A stretch of 36,740 nucleotides of DNA, from the NCBI GenBank assembly GCA_028339355.1, contig JAOLBX010000018.1, positions 1 to 36,740 of the forward strand, given 5' to 3'. The DNA comes from Bacteroidia bacterium. GTDB taxonomy: Bacteria > Bacteroidota > Bacteroidia > NS11-12g > UBA9320. Of this stretch, positions 8,474 to 17,535 are shown piece by piece (the first letter of the stretch is position 1; every line of letters begins with the position of its first letter). Made by a program: the position numbers and the translations under genes. The notes beneath the pieces are model-generated. The model worked only from the letters and a program-made list of their open reading frames with translations. It did no database searches and had not been told where the DNA came from.

Positions 8474-9877
8474 CTAACGGATAAGATCCAAGCTGCCACT
8501 TACTAGTGTTTCTACTTCTTGTCCATTTACTGAGCCAATCCATTTTGCAACCCAAAAATATACGCCATCGACTGATTGCTTTTTGTTGCGAGAGCCATCC
8601 CAGAATTCAGATAAATCGTTAGCCTCAAATACCTTCTCACCCCACCTATTATAAACACTAAGATTATACTCTTTTAGATTGGAGCATATATCTACAGGTC
8701 CAAATTCATCATTCAAACCATCTTTATTAGGAGTGAACACATTTGGGAACCACAAGTCACAAGTACAATCTATTACACTCACCTCCAGGTCAGTACTGTC
8801 TGCTCCACAGGAGTTAGAAGACTTTATCGAAAGTGTTCCTTCATAGTTTAATAATTCAAAGGACTCTCTGCTTCTGCCGTTCCATAAAACCGTGCCATAT
8901 TCATTATCAATATTCAAGTTTAGCTTTTCATCAGCACAAAGTGAAATATCTTCCAAGTCTCCTAAGTCTGGCTTATTAACGACCCCAACGTGAATAGTAT
9001 CAGTTAATTTATTGCCACATTTATCTGTATAATTCACAAAATAAGTAATGGGAACGGTGGAACTACAAATAGGGTTTTGAAGTGTATTATCGCTTAAATA
9101 CAAGTTTGGAGTCCATACGTAGTCATTATTGTCACTTTCTCGGGTATTGAGTTCGATCTTTTCACCCTGGCATACATAAAATGTGTCCTGTGTTAAGATA
9201 TCATCCCTTAGACAAACAACATGATTGTTATTGGAACCGCCAGTTGCTGATGTGAAACCCCAATATACGAGATTCTCACCTTTAAATATTGTGTTCTCTA
9301 TATCCAATGTAATACTTTGTCTTTTGACACAATCAAACCAGACTTCAAATAGTTTCAAAGAAGCATTCCAAGTTATTCTTACGAGGTGATTTTGACCATC
9401 TTCTATATTGCCAGAATTGGCAAGAGCGGAAACTGGATCTGTTAGAGCATTGTTACTTTTATGATCTACGCTGCCATTTTTAAAAATAGCAATATGATCA
9501 CTACTCAAATCGCCAAAATTGGTATTGTCCCAATCGTCAAATTCTACTCCTAAACTAGGAGAAAAGCCTTCGAAACCAATTCCTCCTCCTGCTACACCCA
9601 ATGCTTTATTTCCAAGCGTTTGCATAACAAAAACAATACCGTCGGCTCCATCATCTTTAGTACCAAAATTCAGGTCAAATTCAAGATCAAAATCCTTTTT
9701 TAAATCTAATTTGTCTGCATACCATACTGAGCCCAATTGCCAGTCAGCAGCATCAGTAAGTTTATAACATCCGTTTCCTAATGATCTGGCACTTCCATTG
9801 GCAAAATATGTTTGACTATGACCTAGATAAGACAATAGCAGGAGTAGGGCCAGAAAAGATATTTTTGACGAGTGCAT
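8474..9877 (-). CDS. Secreted L-type lectin adhesin with T9SS type B (CHU_C) domain, copy 2
   Basis: About 467 residues from ATG 9877. Signal peptide MHSSKISFLALLLLLSYLGHSQ, then an L-type lectin domain (about 23-225: FGTKDDGADGIVFVMQ, GFEGFSPSLGVEFD, SDHIAIFKNGS). Two Cys-type repeats follow (CQGEKIELNTRESDNN and DISLCADEKLNLNI), then a CHU_C domain (PNVFTPNKDGLNDEF, VYNRWGEKVFEA, DGVYFWVAKW) ending SGSLDLIR. It closely parallels copy 1 but lacks the middle block of repeats. Expected to be exported by Sec and then by T9SS to the surface. The upstream ATGs at 9895 and 9883 are less likely starts: 9895 lies inside the -7 box and 9883 leaves almost no leader. ATG 9877 keeps the same 15-base spacing to the box as in copy 1. 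The sugar ligand is unknown. Confidence 0.9.
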   Translation of the reverse strand: MHSSKISFLALLLLLSYLGHSQTYFANGSARSLGNGCYKLTDAADWQLGSVWYADKLDLKKDFDLEFDLNFGTKDDGADGIVFVMQTLGNKALGVAGGGIGFEGFSPSLGVEFDDWDNTNFGDLSSDHIAIFKNGSVDHKSNNALTDPVSALANSGNIEDGQNHLVRITWNASLKLFEVWFDCVKRQSITLDIENTIFKGENLVYWGFTSATGGSNNNHVVCLRDDILTQDTFYVCQGEKIELNTRESDNNDYVWTPNLYLSDNTLQNPICSSTVPITYFVNYTDKCGNKLTDTIHVGVVNKPDLGDLEDISLCADEKLNLNIDNEYGTVLWNGRSRESFELLNYEGTLSIKSSNSCGADSTDLEVSVIDCTCDLWFPNVFTPNKDGLNDEFGPVDICSNLKEYNLSVYNRWGEKVFEANDLSEFWDGSRNKKQSVDGVYFWVAKWIGSVNGQEVETLVSGSLDLIR

Positions 9878-9892
9878 CAACATAACTGTATG

Positions 9893-9923
9893 CAAATATA
9901 CTTGTAGTTAAATTAACTACAAG
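9893..9923 (-). promoter_or_regulatory. Promoter of lectin copy 2 with a perfect 23-bp palindromic operator candidate
   Basis: The -7 box TATATTTG (minus strand, 9900-9893) directly adjoins a perfect palindrome at 9901-9923. Its arms are CTTGTAGTTAA and TTAACTACAAG, separated by a single base. The TTG inside the outer arm (9922-9920) lies exactly 19 bases from the -7 box, so the palindrome also supplies the -33 element and fills the whole spacer. A dimeric regulator bound here would occlude RNA polymerase. Confidence 0.75.
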
Positions 9924-10028
9924 TGGCTGAAAGTTGCTTTCTGACTAAACAGGATTTTTTAAAGCCAAAAAGAACTCAAAGACTAATTGTATTTGAACGC
10001 TAAATAACCATCAAGTACTGCAAAACAT

Positions 10029-11411
10029 CTAAGATGAAAGCATCTCCTTAATATCGGATTTAATCTTATTTGCTAAACTATCCGCCACTCTGAGTGTACT
10101 TCCTTCAGCATATATTCTGATGATTGGTTCTGTATTTGACTTTCGTAAGTGAACCCATTCCTCGTCAAACTCTATTTTAACACCATCAATGGTATTCACT
10201 GGTTGGTTCTTATATTTTTCCTCAAGATTTTTCAGAATAGTATCTACATCTATTTCAGGAGTAAGTTCTATTTTATTCTTACTAATGATATATGGTGGGT
10301 AGCTGGCTTTGAGATGGCTCATCGGCTTGCCACATTTGGCCAAATGACTAAGGAGCAAAGCAATCCCAACTAGAGCATCTCTGCCATAGTGGAGTTCTGG
10401 AAGAATGATTCCACCATTTCCTTCTCCGCCTATTACAGCATCCGTCTCTTTCATCATTTTGACAACATTGACCTCACCTACAGCACTTGCAGAATAACTA
10501 CCTCCGTGTTTTTCTGTAACTACTTTAAGGGCTCGCGTACTGGATAAATTTGAGACTGTATTTCCTATCTTATTACTAAGAACATAATCTGCCACTGCTA
10601 CCAGAGTATATTCTTCGCCAAACATATCTCCGTTTTCACTTACAAACGCAAGTCTATCAACGTCTGGATCTACGGTAATACCAACATCTGCTTGGTTTTT
10701 TACAACAGCATCTGATAAGTCAGTTAAGTGCTCTGGAAGAGGTTCAGGATTATGTGGAAACTTACCTGTAGGTTCACAGTATAACTCGATGACCTCCGAT
10801 ACCCCAAGCTTATTTAGGAGCATTGGTACAGCTATACCGCCGGTAGAATTGACGGCATCTATTGCTACTTTGAAATTTTTCTTTTTTATGGCCTCCACAT
10901 CAACCATATCCAATTTCAAAATTTCTTCTATGTGCCACTCTATGTATCCATCTTTCTCTACATAAGAGCCTATATAATCTATTTGGTTGTACTCAAAATC
11001 AGAAGCTTGCACTTTTGCTATTATTTCTTCTCCTTGAGCAGACGAAATGAACTCTCCTAAAGAGTTTAATAATTTTAAAGCATTCCATTGTTTTGGGTTG
11101 TGACTAGCTGTAAGTATAATGCCACCTGCTGCTGCTTCTTTCACAACGGCCATTTCTACTGTGGGGGTGGTAGAAAGACCTAAATCTATAACCTCGATAC
11201 CTTTACTCACTAATGTGCCACATACCAATTGATTCACCATAGAACCGGATAGTCGAGCATCTCTGCCAACTATTACCTTTTTATTTTCTTCAGTCAGTAT
11301 AACGTCTGCAAAGGCTGTTGTGTATTTTACAATATCAATGGGTGTCAGAGATTGGTCTTCTCTTCCACCGATGGTACCTCTTATTCCTGAAATCGATTTT
11401 ATTAATGTCAT
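10029..11411 (-). CDS. glmM: Phosphoglucosamine mutase (phosphohexomutase family)
   Basis: A 460-residue alpha-D-phosphohexomutase, full length for the family. Landmarks: phosphoserine loop TASHNP (S103), metal loop DPDVDR (D248, D250, D252), sugar-specificity loop GGEGNGG (328-334) and the C-terminal phosphate-binding loop RKSNTEPIIRIYAEG. GlmM converts glucosamine-6-phosphate to glucosamine-1-phosphate for UDP-GlcNAc, which feeds peptidoglycan and lipid A. The GEGNGG loop instead of the GE-SGH of other phosphohexomutases fits the GlmM-like group found in Bacteroidota and archaea. Some phosphomannomutase or phosphoglucomutase activity cannot be excluded. It is a single minus-strand gene, divergent from the lipoprotein gene. 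The start is ATG 11411, and MTLIKSISGIRGT matches the usual N-terminus. Confidence 0.9.
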   Translation of the reverse strand: MTLIKSISGIRGTIGGREDQSLTPIDIVKYTTAFADVILTEENKKVIVGRDARLSGSMVNQLVCGTLVSKGIEVIDLGLSTTPTVEMAVVKEAAAGGIILTASHNPKQWNALKLLNSLGEFISSAQGEEIIAKVQASDFEYNQIDYIGSYVEKDGYIEWHIEEILKLDMVDVEAIKKKNFKVAIDAVNSTGGIAVPMLLNKLGVSEVIELYCEPTGKFPHNPEPLPEHLTDLSDAVVKNQADVGITVDPDVDRLAFVSENGDMFGEEYTLVAVADYVLSNKIGNTVSNLSSTRALKVVTEKHGGSYSASAVGEVNVVKMMKETDAVIGGEGNGGIILPELHYGRDALVGIALLLSHLAKCGKPMSHLKASYPPYIISKNKIELTPEIDVDTILKNLEEKYKNQPVNTIDGVKIEFDEEWVHLRKSNTEPIIRIYAEGSTLRVADSLANKIKSDIKEMLSS

Positions 11412-11564
11412 GGTTATTCGTTTGCAAAAAACGTTAGTTTCTATCTCTTTATGACTAAAAAAAACAAAAACATATTCCCATTGAAACTGTGGAATACTTT
11501 AAATGCTATACACTTTGTGAGATAAGTATTTAATAATAAAATAAAAAGCGTTGTTTTGTTCACC

Positions 11565-12575
11565 ATGAAATTTCCATTATTTAGTTTTTTACTCGTCTTA
11601 TTATTTGCGTGCAACGAAAAAGAATTGCCAAATGCGTCTGTAGCATTCTACAATGTAGAAAACCTATTTGATACAGAAAACGATAAACATACCAATGATG
11701 AGCAGTATACCCCAAAAGGCGATAAAAGATGGGACGACAAGAAGTACCAGACGAAGTTAGAGAACTTATCTAAAGTGATAAATGAAATAGCCGATGGTAA
11801 AGCTCCTACATTTTTGGGAGTTTGCGAAATAGAAAACAAAACGGTTCTGCAGGACTTGGTAAAACAATCTTTAATCAAAAGCCAAAACTACGGTATAGTA
11901 CATCAAGAGTCTCCAGACGAAAGAGGAATAGATGTTGCATTTCTTTATAGAAAAGATGTCTTTTCGGTAAAAAAACTTGACGTATATCAGCCAGATTTAA
12001 AAGAGTACAACGACAAGACCAGAGACATTTTGCACGTCGAGGGTCAGACAGTAAATGGTGAAACTTTACATTTCATAATAAACCACTGGCCAAGCCGTGG
12101 TGAAGGGCGAGCCAAATCTGAGCCTAAGAGAATCTCCGCTGCTGTTTCTTTGAATGGTATCAAGAATTCAATACTAGAAGAGAATGAGAATGCTAAGATA
12201 ATAGTAATGGGTGATTTCAATGATGAGCCAAGTAATAAAAGCATCTCTGAGACATTAGCAGTCAGCTGCTCCGAGAGTGTTACAGAAAGCAACCAGTTAT
12301 ATAACGCTTTTTGTGACTTAGAAAAAGAGGATATAGGTAGTTATAGATACAGAAGTTATTGGGATATGTTAGATCAAATAATGGTTTCTAAATCGCTGTT
12401 AAAAGACTCGAATGGTTTACACTATATGTCTAACTCAGCTAGCATCAAAGCTGAACCGTGGATGATTCAAACAGGTAAATATGAAGGATTTCCATTACGC
12501 ACGTTTGGAGGTAATAATTACCAAGCTGGCTACAGTGATCATTTTCCAGTTTATATTCAGTTGGGACTTAAGTGA
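11565..12575 (+). CDS. Endonuclease/exonuclease/phosphatase-fold lipoprotein
   Basis: About 336 residues from ATG 11565. The N-terminus MKFPLFSFLLVLLFAC is a lipoprotein signal with the lipid-bearing Cys at 16, so the protein is probably anchored at the cell envelope. The rest is an EEP (DNase I-like) domain: FYNVENLFDTE at the start, LGVCEIEN with the metal-binding Glu, INHWPSRGEG, VMGDFNDEPSN, and the catalytic YSDHFPVYIQL at the end. Such exported proteins can hydrolyse nucleic acid or phosphodiester-containing metabolites; the substrate is not shown. The frame extends to a TTG at 11556, but the ATG gives the better signal peptide. The gene stands alone, divergent from glmM. About 215 bases after it hold no gene, only the terminator of the convergent sigma factor gene. 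Confidence 0.88.
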   Translation: MKFPLFSFLLVLLFACNEKELPNASVAFYNVENLFDTENDKHTNDEQYTPKGDKRWDDKKYQTKLENLSKVINEIADGKAPTFLGVCEIENKTVLQDLVKQSLIKSQNYGIVHQESPDERGIDVAFLYRKDVFSVKKLDVYQPDLKEYNDKTRDILHVEGQTVNGETLHFIINHWPSRGEGRAKSEPKRISAAVSLNGIKNSILEENENAKIIVMGDFNDEPSNKSISETLAVSCSESVTESNQLYNAFCDLEKEDIGSYRYRSYWDMLDQIMVSKSLLKDSNGLHYMSNSASIKAEPWMIQTGKYEGFPLRTFGGNNYQAGYSDHFPVYIQLGLK

Positions 12576-12733
12576 AACATTAGAAAAAAGTGCAAAACAA
12601 GATAGCCCATCAGAAATAGAGAATCTAAAATTTGGGCTGGGCATTGTTCTATGTACTTTGCAAGAAATGCATGTTATTGCTCTTTTAATTACATATTCTC
12701 TTGTGTAATGGTATTTCAGAAAGATACATATGG

Positions 12734-12767
12734 AAAAAAAAAGCCTTTCGCCAAAGGCGAAAGGCTT
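12734..12767 (-). terminator. Strong intrinsic terminator of the sigma factor gene
   Basis: A perfect 12-bp stem (AAGCCTTTCGCC at 12741-12752 with GGCGAAAGGCTT at 12756-12767) and a 3-base loop. On the minus strand it is followed by an uninterrupted T run (A run 12734-12742 on plus). It lies 24 bases past the sigma factor stop, and in the plus direction it could also help end the lipoprotein transcript. Confidence 0.92.
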
Positions 12768-12790
12768 CTCTGGTATTATTTTCTATTCTA

Positions 12791-13372
12791 TTACATTGCG
12801 TTTATTGATGTATGCTCCATCATTTTACGCATATTGTTGAGTGCATATCTCATACGGCCTAGGGCAGTATTGATACTCACGTTGGTCATTTCAGATATCT
12901 CTTTGAAACTTAAATCTCCATAGTGCCTTAGAATAAGTACTTGGCGTTGTTCTTCTGGTAGTCTATTTATTACTGAGCGTACCATATCTTCTTTCTCCGT
13001 CCGGATAATCTGTTCTTCACGATTGTCTACCGCTATTTTTATCTTGCGAAATACATCATCTCCATCAGAATTTGTCACAGTAGGCATACGTTTCTTTTTA
13101 CGGAAATAGTCTATAGCCATGTTACGAGCTATACGAATAGCCCAAGGAAGAAACTTACCTTCTTCATTGTACTTCCCTTTTTTGAGGTTTTTAATGATTT
13201 TGATAAATGTCTCTTGAAAAAGATCTTCAGCTATATAACTATCCTTAACAATAAGGATGATAGTGGTGAAGATTCTGTCCTTGTGACGATTGATTAACAT
13301 TTCAAGACACGCTTCGTTGCCTTGTACATACTGTTTTACCAGTGCTTGATCAGTGATTTTTGAAGATAGCAT
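12791..13372 (-). CDS. ECF-type sigma-70 family RNA polymerase sigma factor
   Basis: A 193-residue sigma factor with only regions 2 and 4. Region 2 (about 25-95) has INRHKDRIFTTI, YIAEDLFQETFIKI for core binding, and FLPWAIRIARNMAIDYFRKKKR for -10 recognition. Region 4 (about 130-185) has INRLPEEQRQVLILRHY and a helix-turn-helix, GDLSFKEISEMTNVSINTAL, for -35 recognition. It directs RNA polymerase to a special promoter set. No anti-sigma factor gene is adjacent: the neighbours are an unrelated lipoprotein and the divergent uvrA. It may therefore be controlled by its own transcription or by a distant partner. A long imperfect inverted repeat lies between its start codon and uvrA. Confidence 0.93.
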   Translation of the reverse strand: MLSSKITDQALVKQYVQGNEACLEMLINRHKDRIFTTIILIVKDSYIAEDLFQETFIKIIKNLKKGKYNEEGKFLPWAIRIARNMAIDYFRKKKRMPTVTNSDGDDVFRKIKIAVDNREEQIIRTEKEDMVRSVINRLPEEQRQVLILRHYGDLSFKEISEMTNVSINTALGRMRYALNNMRKMMEHTSINAM

Positions 13373-13373
13373 A

Positions 13374-13432
13374 ATACCTATTATTTATTAGTTGAAAAAA
13401 TGAAAACTTGTGTTTTTAACTAGTATAGGTAT
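13374..13432. repeat. Imperfect long inverted repeat in the sigma factor leader
   Basis: Outer arms ATACCTAT (13374-13381) and ATAGGTAT (13425-13432) match perfectly. Inner segments TTAGTTGAAAAA (13388-13399) and TTTTTAACTAG (13413-13423) also pair with one bulge. The repeat starts one base upstream of the sigma factor ATG. It could be an mRNA hairpin in the 5' leader or a pair of operator half-sites. Confidence 0.55.
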
Positions 13433-13564
13433 ATCTTATAAGCGTGCTTTTTTTTAATGTTACTACTAAAATAGAATATAAAAACGAAACTCACAAATTA
13501 TTGTTCCATATATAAACTATTTAAGTCAAATTTGCGGGCCGTTGGTTGACAAACGGACACACAT

Positions 13565-16360
13565 ATGACAAAACAGAAGTACATCGACATACAAAACGCT
13601 CATTTACACAATCTTAAGAACTTGAATGTGAGCATTCCGCGAAATCAACTTACCGTGGTAACAGGATTGTCAGGTAGCGGAAAGTCCTCGTTGGTGTTTA
13701 ATACGCTTTATGCTGAAGGACAAAGACGCTATGTTGAAAGCCTTAGTTCTTATGCTCGCCAATTTCTTGGAAGGCTTGAGAAGCCTATGGTAGATTCTAT
13801 AAAAGGGCTAACACCTTGTATAGCTATAGAGCAAAAAGTAAATACACGAAATCCTAGGAGTACCGTGTCCACGAGTACCGAGCTTTATGATTACATGAAA
13901 CTTTTGTGGGCAAGAGTAGGCAAAACGTATTCTCCCATAAGTGGCAACCAGGTAATAAAGCATAGTACGAGTGATGTTATAAACCACGTACTTTCTCTAG
14001 AAGTAGGTACTCCGGTATTTATCTGCTATGCACCAGCTCAGGATAAGTTAAATGGATACCTTGAGGTGGCTATGCAAAAGGGATACAACCGTATTTGGAG
14101 CGGAGGGGAAGTAAGCAAGATAGAAGATGCTATTCGCGAGAAAGATCATAAAGATTATCTAGTCTTAGTGGATAGGATAAAAGTAGATGTCGCAGATGAT
14201 GATTACAGAAGCAGGTTGTCGGATAGTATAGAAACGGCCTTTTGGGAAGGCAATGGAGAGACAACAATAATAACAGATATTTCACAAACAACTTTTAACA
14301 ATAAGTTTGAGCTTGACGGAATGACCTTTGAAGAACCATCTGTCAACCTTTTGAGTTTTAATAATCCTTACGGTGCGTGTGCTGAATGCGAAGGATTTGG
14401 TAGTATTATTGGTATAGACCCAGAACTGGTTATACCAAACAGGTCATTATCGCTTTACGAAAATGCTGTGGCGTGCTGGAAGGGAGAAACACTCAGTGAA
14501 TGGAAGAGAAATTTTATAAGTAGCAGTGCGAAATATGATTTCCCCATACATCGACCTATCAATGATCTAAGTAAAAAAGAGCTTAAGCTTCTTTGGGTAG
14601 GGAATAAGGATGTGAATGGAATAGATGACTTCTTTGTCTATTTACAGGGAAATTCGTACAAAATCCAGTACAGGGTAATGCTAAGTAAGTATAGAGGTAA
14701 GACTACTTGTCCTAGTTGTAATGGTGCGCGGATTAGAGAAGATGGAAGATATGTCAAGATAACGAATTTGGGTGAAAATCCACAGTTCATAAAAGATAAG
14801 AAGTTTTCTTCCTTAAGCGAAATACTACTGCTAAACATAGAGCAGTCTGCAGAGTTTTTTAAAAATCTTAAATTAGAAAACCAAGATGCAGAAATAGCTA
14901 AACCAATAGTAGCCGAGATAAACAATCGATTGGACTACCTTATGCGAGTAGGACTAAGCTATCTAGGGTTAAATAGGCTTAGTAACTCTCTTAGTGGTGG
15001 TGAGAGTCAACGTATCAATCTTGCTACGTCGCTAGGAAGTAGTCTTGTAGGAAGTAGTTATATTTTAGATGAGCCAAGTATAGGCTTACACTCTAAAGAC
15101 ACAGAAAGACTAATATCTGTTTTGCAAAACCTGAAAGAAAAAGGAAATACAGTAGTAGTAGTAGAACACGATGAAGATATGATGCGTACTGCTGATTATC
15201 TTATAGATATGGGACCAGAAGCGGGTCACTTGGGAGGAGAAGTAGTTTTCGCAGGAAACTATGTTGATCTAGTCGGAAAAGGTACTCTCACAGCGAAATA
15301 TTTGGATGATATAGAGCGAATAGAAATACCACAAACACGAAGAAAGTGGAATAACAAGGTAAGTCTAATAGGAGCTATGCAGCACAATCTAAAAGGCATA
15401 GATGTGGATATCCCATTAAATACGCTCACTGTAGTAACGGGAGTTAGTGGAAGCGGTAAGACATCATTAGTGAAAGGAATACTGTACCCAGCAGTTCTCA
15501 GAGAAACACAGCAGTATAGTACGCAGCGAATAGGAGAGGTACGAGAGATAAAAGGAGATTTTAGTAGTTTTTCGGCAGTAGAACTGGTAGATCAGAATCC
15601 TATAGGAAAATCAAGTAGAAGTAATCCTGTAACTTATGTTAAAGCGTATGATGCAATCCGTGAATTGTTTAGTACAATGCCTATTTCAAAACAGAGAGGT
15701 TTTAAAACCAAACATTTTTCATTTAACGTAGATGGTGGTAGATGTGATAACTGTCAAGGGGAAGGTGAAGAAGTAGTAGAAATGCAATTTATGGCAGACT
15801 TGCATCTTACTTGTGAGGAGTGTGGTGGTAGAAGGTTTAAAGAAGAAGTTCTAGATGTAGAATTTAGAAAAAAGAACATACACAATGTCCTTAACCTTAC
15901 TGTAGATGAAGCCGTGGAGTTTTTCAAAGGGCAAAAAACTATTGTCAATAAATTGCTGCCGCTCCAAGAAGTCGGTTTGGGATACGTCAAACTAGGTCAA
16001 AGTAGTAATTCCTTAAGTGGAGGCGAGGCTCAGAGGATAAAACTAGCAACATTCCTTGCTAAGTCTCAGAACAAGGACAAAGTGTTATTCATCTTTGATG
16101 AACCTACTACAGGACTTCATTTTCATGATATTAAAAAACTCTTAAAATCATTCAATGCACTAGTTGATAAAGGTCATAGCATAGTTGTGATAGAGCATAA
16201 TCTGGATGTAGTGAAATGTGCTGACTGGGTAATAGACTTAGGAACAGAAGGAGGAGATAGAGGAGGAGAACTGATGTTTGCAGGTACACCGGAGGATATG
16301 GTAAAACCAGCCGCTCTCAAAAAATCGGTAACTGCTCAGTTCTTGAAGGAGAAGATGTAG
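13565..16360 (+). CDS. uvrA: Excinuclease ABC subunit A
   Basis: A 931-residue UvrA, the damage-scanning ATPase of nucleotide excision repair that loads UvrB. It shows two ABC-ATPase halves. The first has Walker A TGLSGSGKSS (33-42), zinc modules around CAECEGFG (about 272) and CPSCNGAR (about 382), and signature SLSGGESQRINLA (about 474). The second has Walker A GVSGSGKTS (about 626), the zinc finger CDNCQGEGEE...CEECGGRR (about 727-755), signature SLSGGEAQRIKLA (about 816) and Walker B LFIFDEPTTGLH. Both Walker B motifs (ILDEPSIGLH and LFIFDEP) are intact. ATG 13565 is supported by MTKQKYIDIQNAHLHNLKN, the normal UvrA opening. A weak -7 box, CAAATTTG, lies at 13527-13534. Bacteroidota often carry two UvrA paralogues; this single gene does not show which one it is. 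Confidence 0.95.
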   Translation: MTKQKYIDIQNAHLHNLKNLNVSIPRNQLTVVTGLSGSGKSSLVFNTLYAEGQRRYVESLSSYARQFLGRLEKPMVDSIKGLTPCIAIEQKVNTRNPRSTVSTSTELYDYMKLLWARVGKTYSPISGNQVIKHSTSDVINHVLSLEVGTPVFICYAPAQDKLNGYLEVAMQKGYNRIWSGGEVSKIEDAIREKDHKDYLVLVDRIKVDVADDDYRSRLSDSIETAFWEGNGETTIITDISQTTFNNKFELDGMTFEEPSVNLLSFNNPYGACAECEGFGSIIGIDPELVIPNRSLSLYENAVACWKGETLSEWKRNFISSSAKYDFPIHRPINDLSKKELKLLWVGNKDVNGIDDFFVYLQGNSYKIQYRVMLSKYRGKTTCPSCNGARIREDGRYVKITNLGENPQFIKDKKFSSLSEILLLNIEQSAEFFKNLKLENQDAEIAKPIVAEINNRLDYLMRVGLSYLGLNRLSNSLSGGESQRINLATSLGSSLVGSSYILDEPSIGLHSKDTERLISVLQNLKEKGNTVVVVEHDEDMMRTADYLIDMGPEAGHLGGEVVFAGNYVDLVGKGTLTAKYLDDIERIEIPQTRRKWNNKVSLIGAMQHNLKGIDVDIPLNTLTVVTGVSGSGKTSLVKGILYPAVLRETQQYSTQRIGEVREIKGDFSSFSAVELVDQNPIGKSSRSNPVTYVKAYDAIRELFSTMPISKQRGFKTKHFSFNVDGGRCDNCQGEGEEVVEMQFMADLHLTCEECGGRRFKEEVLDVEFRKKNIHNVLNLTVDEAVEFFKGQKTIVNKLLPLQEVGLGYVKLGQSSNSLSGGEAQRIKLATFLAKSQNKDKVLFIFDEPTTGLHFHDIKKLLKSFNALVDKGHSIVVIEHNLDVVKCADWVIDLGTEGGDRGGELMFAGTPEDMVKPAALKKSVTAQFLKEKM

Positions 16361-16421
16361 TAAGTATTTGCTAGTATTAAACGGTTAATTACTAATTTGG
16401 CTGCAGCAGATATAGATGAGG

Positions 16422-17267
16422 TCATTTAGACAGTTCTTCGAGTCTTTGTTTTTCAGACCTTGATAAACTTTGCATTCCTTTATTATTTATTTTATCAAGA
16501 AGTTGATCTATTTCTTTCTGTTTGTCAGCTCTTATGGCGTTGTATTTCTCATCTAAAGTGAGATTTTTGTATGGGTCTGATTTTGATATTTTTCTTATAA
16601 ATGTTGGAGTCTTGGTGTTTTTAGAAAGCTGTGAATAAATGAAGAAAGAAACTGTAGGTAAAAGGATAAGTAGAACGGGAATGAGATTGGTCTCGAGCAC
16701 TTGAGGTGAGTAAAGTATAGCAAGTGACATTCCTGTGATGCCTCCTCCTAAATGTGCTTCATGGCCGATGTTATCCTTCCTACTTTTTATTCCAAAAATT
16801 GTGTAGGCAACGTAGAGCAATCCAAAAGCCCAACTTGGAATCATAATAGGAAGGAATAATAATCCCATTTTCATCCCGGGGAACAATGCTATACTGGCAA
16901 ATACAACGCCACTGATAGCTCCTGAAGCTCCCACAGCCATATAGTCTAGATCGTTTTTTCTAAAAAGAATAGCAAATAAGTCTCCTCCTACCATACTTAC
17001 GAAATAGAGAAGTACAAACCATACTGCTCCCAGTTCTACTTCGAGCAACAGCCCAAAAAAGAAAAGGGTCAACATATTGAATATAAAGTGATTCCAATTT
17101 ACGTGTAGAAATCCTGATGAAACCAATCGGACATACTCTTTAGAGTTAAGTATCTTTCCCATCCAAAATTTGTATTTATCAAAAAAGTGTTCTTTTTTGA
17201 ACCCTTTATAAGTAATAAAGCCACTTATTAGAATAATAAGTCCAACTGTGGGTGTTATCTCATTCAT
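16422..17267 (-). CDS. Rhomboid family intramembrane serine protease
   Basis: This 281-residue membrane protein has about six or seven hydrophobic segments. The catalytic dyad is visible: GASGAISG with S115 and EAHLGGG with H172. The family HxxxN motif (NHFIFNM, H60 and N64) supplies the oxyanion residues. Rhomboids cleave membrane proteins within their transmembrane helices. After the membrane core (to about 215) comes a soluble, charged, helical C-terminal tail (to 281, ending LSRSEKQRLEELSK), as is common in Bacteroidota rhomboids. The start is ATG 17267, with a membrane segment beginning at residue 8. It converges on uvrA. The 268 bases upstream, before the nucleoid-associated gene, contain no gene I can support. 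The substrate is unknown. Confidence 0.92.
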   Translation of the reverse strand: MNEITPTVGLIILISGFITYKGFKKEHFFDKYKFWMGKILNSKEYVRLVSSGFLHVNWNHFIFNMLTLFFFGLLLEVELGAVWFVLLYFVSMVGGDLFAILFRKNDLDYMAVGASGAISGVVFASIALFPGMKMGLLFLPIMIPSWAFGLLYVAYTIFGIKSRKDNIGHEAHLGGGITGMSLAILYSPQVLETNLIPVLLILLPTVSFFIYSQLSKNTKTPTFIRKISKSDPYKNLTLDEKYNAIRADKQKEIDQLLDKINNKGMQSLSRSEKQRLEELSK

Positions 17268-17535
17268 TGTTTCTTATGGCAAAATAAGTTCATCTTCTTA
17301 GCTATCATTTTCGAATCTATTTTTTTAATGCACTTTTCAAAAACAATAATCGTTACAAATGCGATAGATAGGGAGCTAAAAAAGAGCTATTTACAATTAC
17401 AAACACTCAACTTCTAAAGATCGTGTTTTACTATTTAGTTGATAGCAATTGTCATTTGGTAACGAAAAAAGATAACGTTGCTAGAACTAAGCATTCTACG
17501 AGGAGTGCGAGTCTGTATTCGCAGAACACTAAAGC

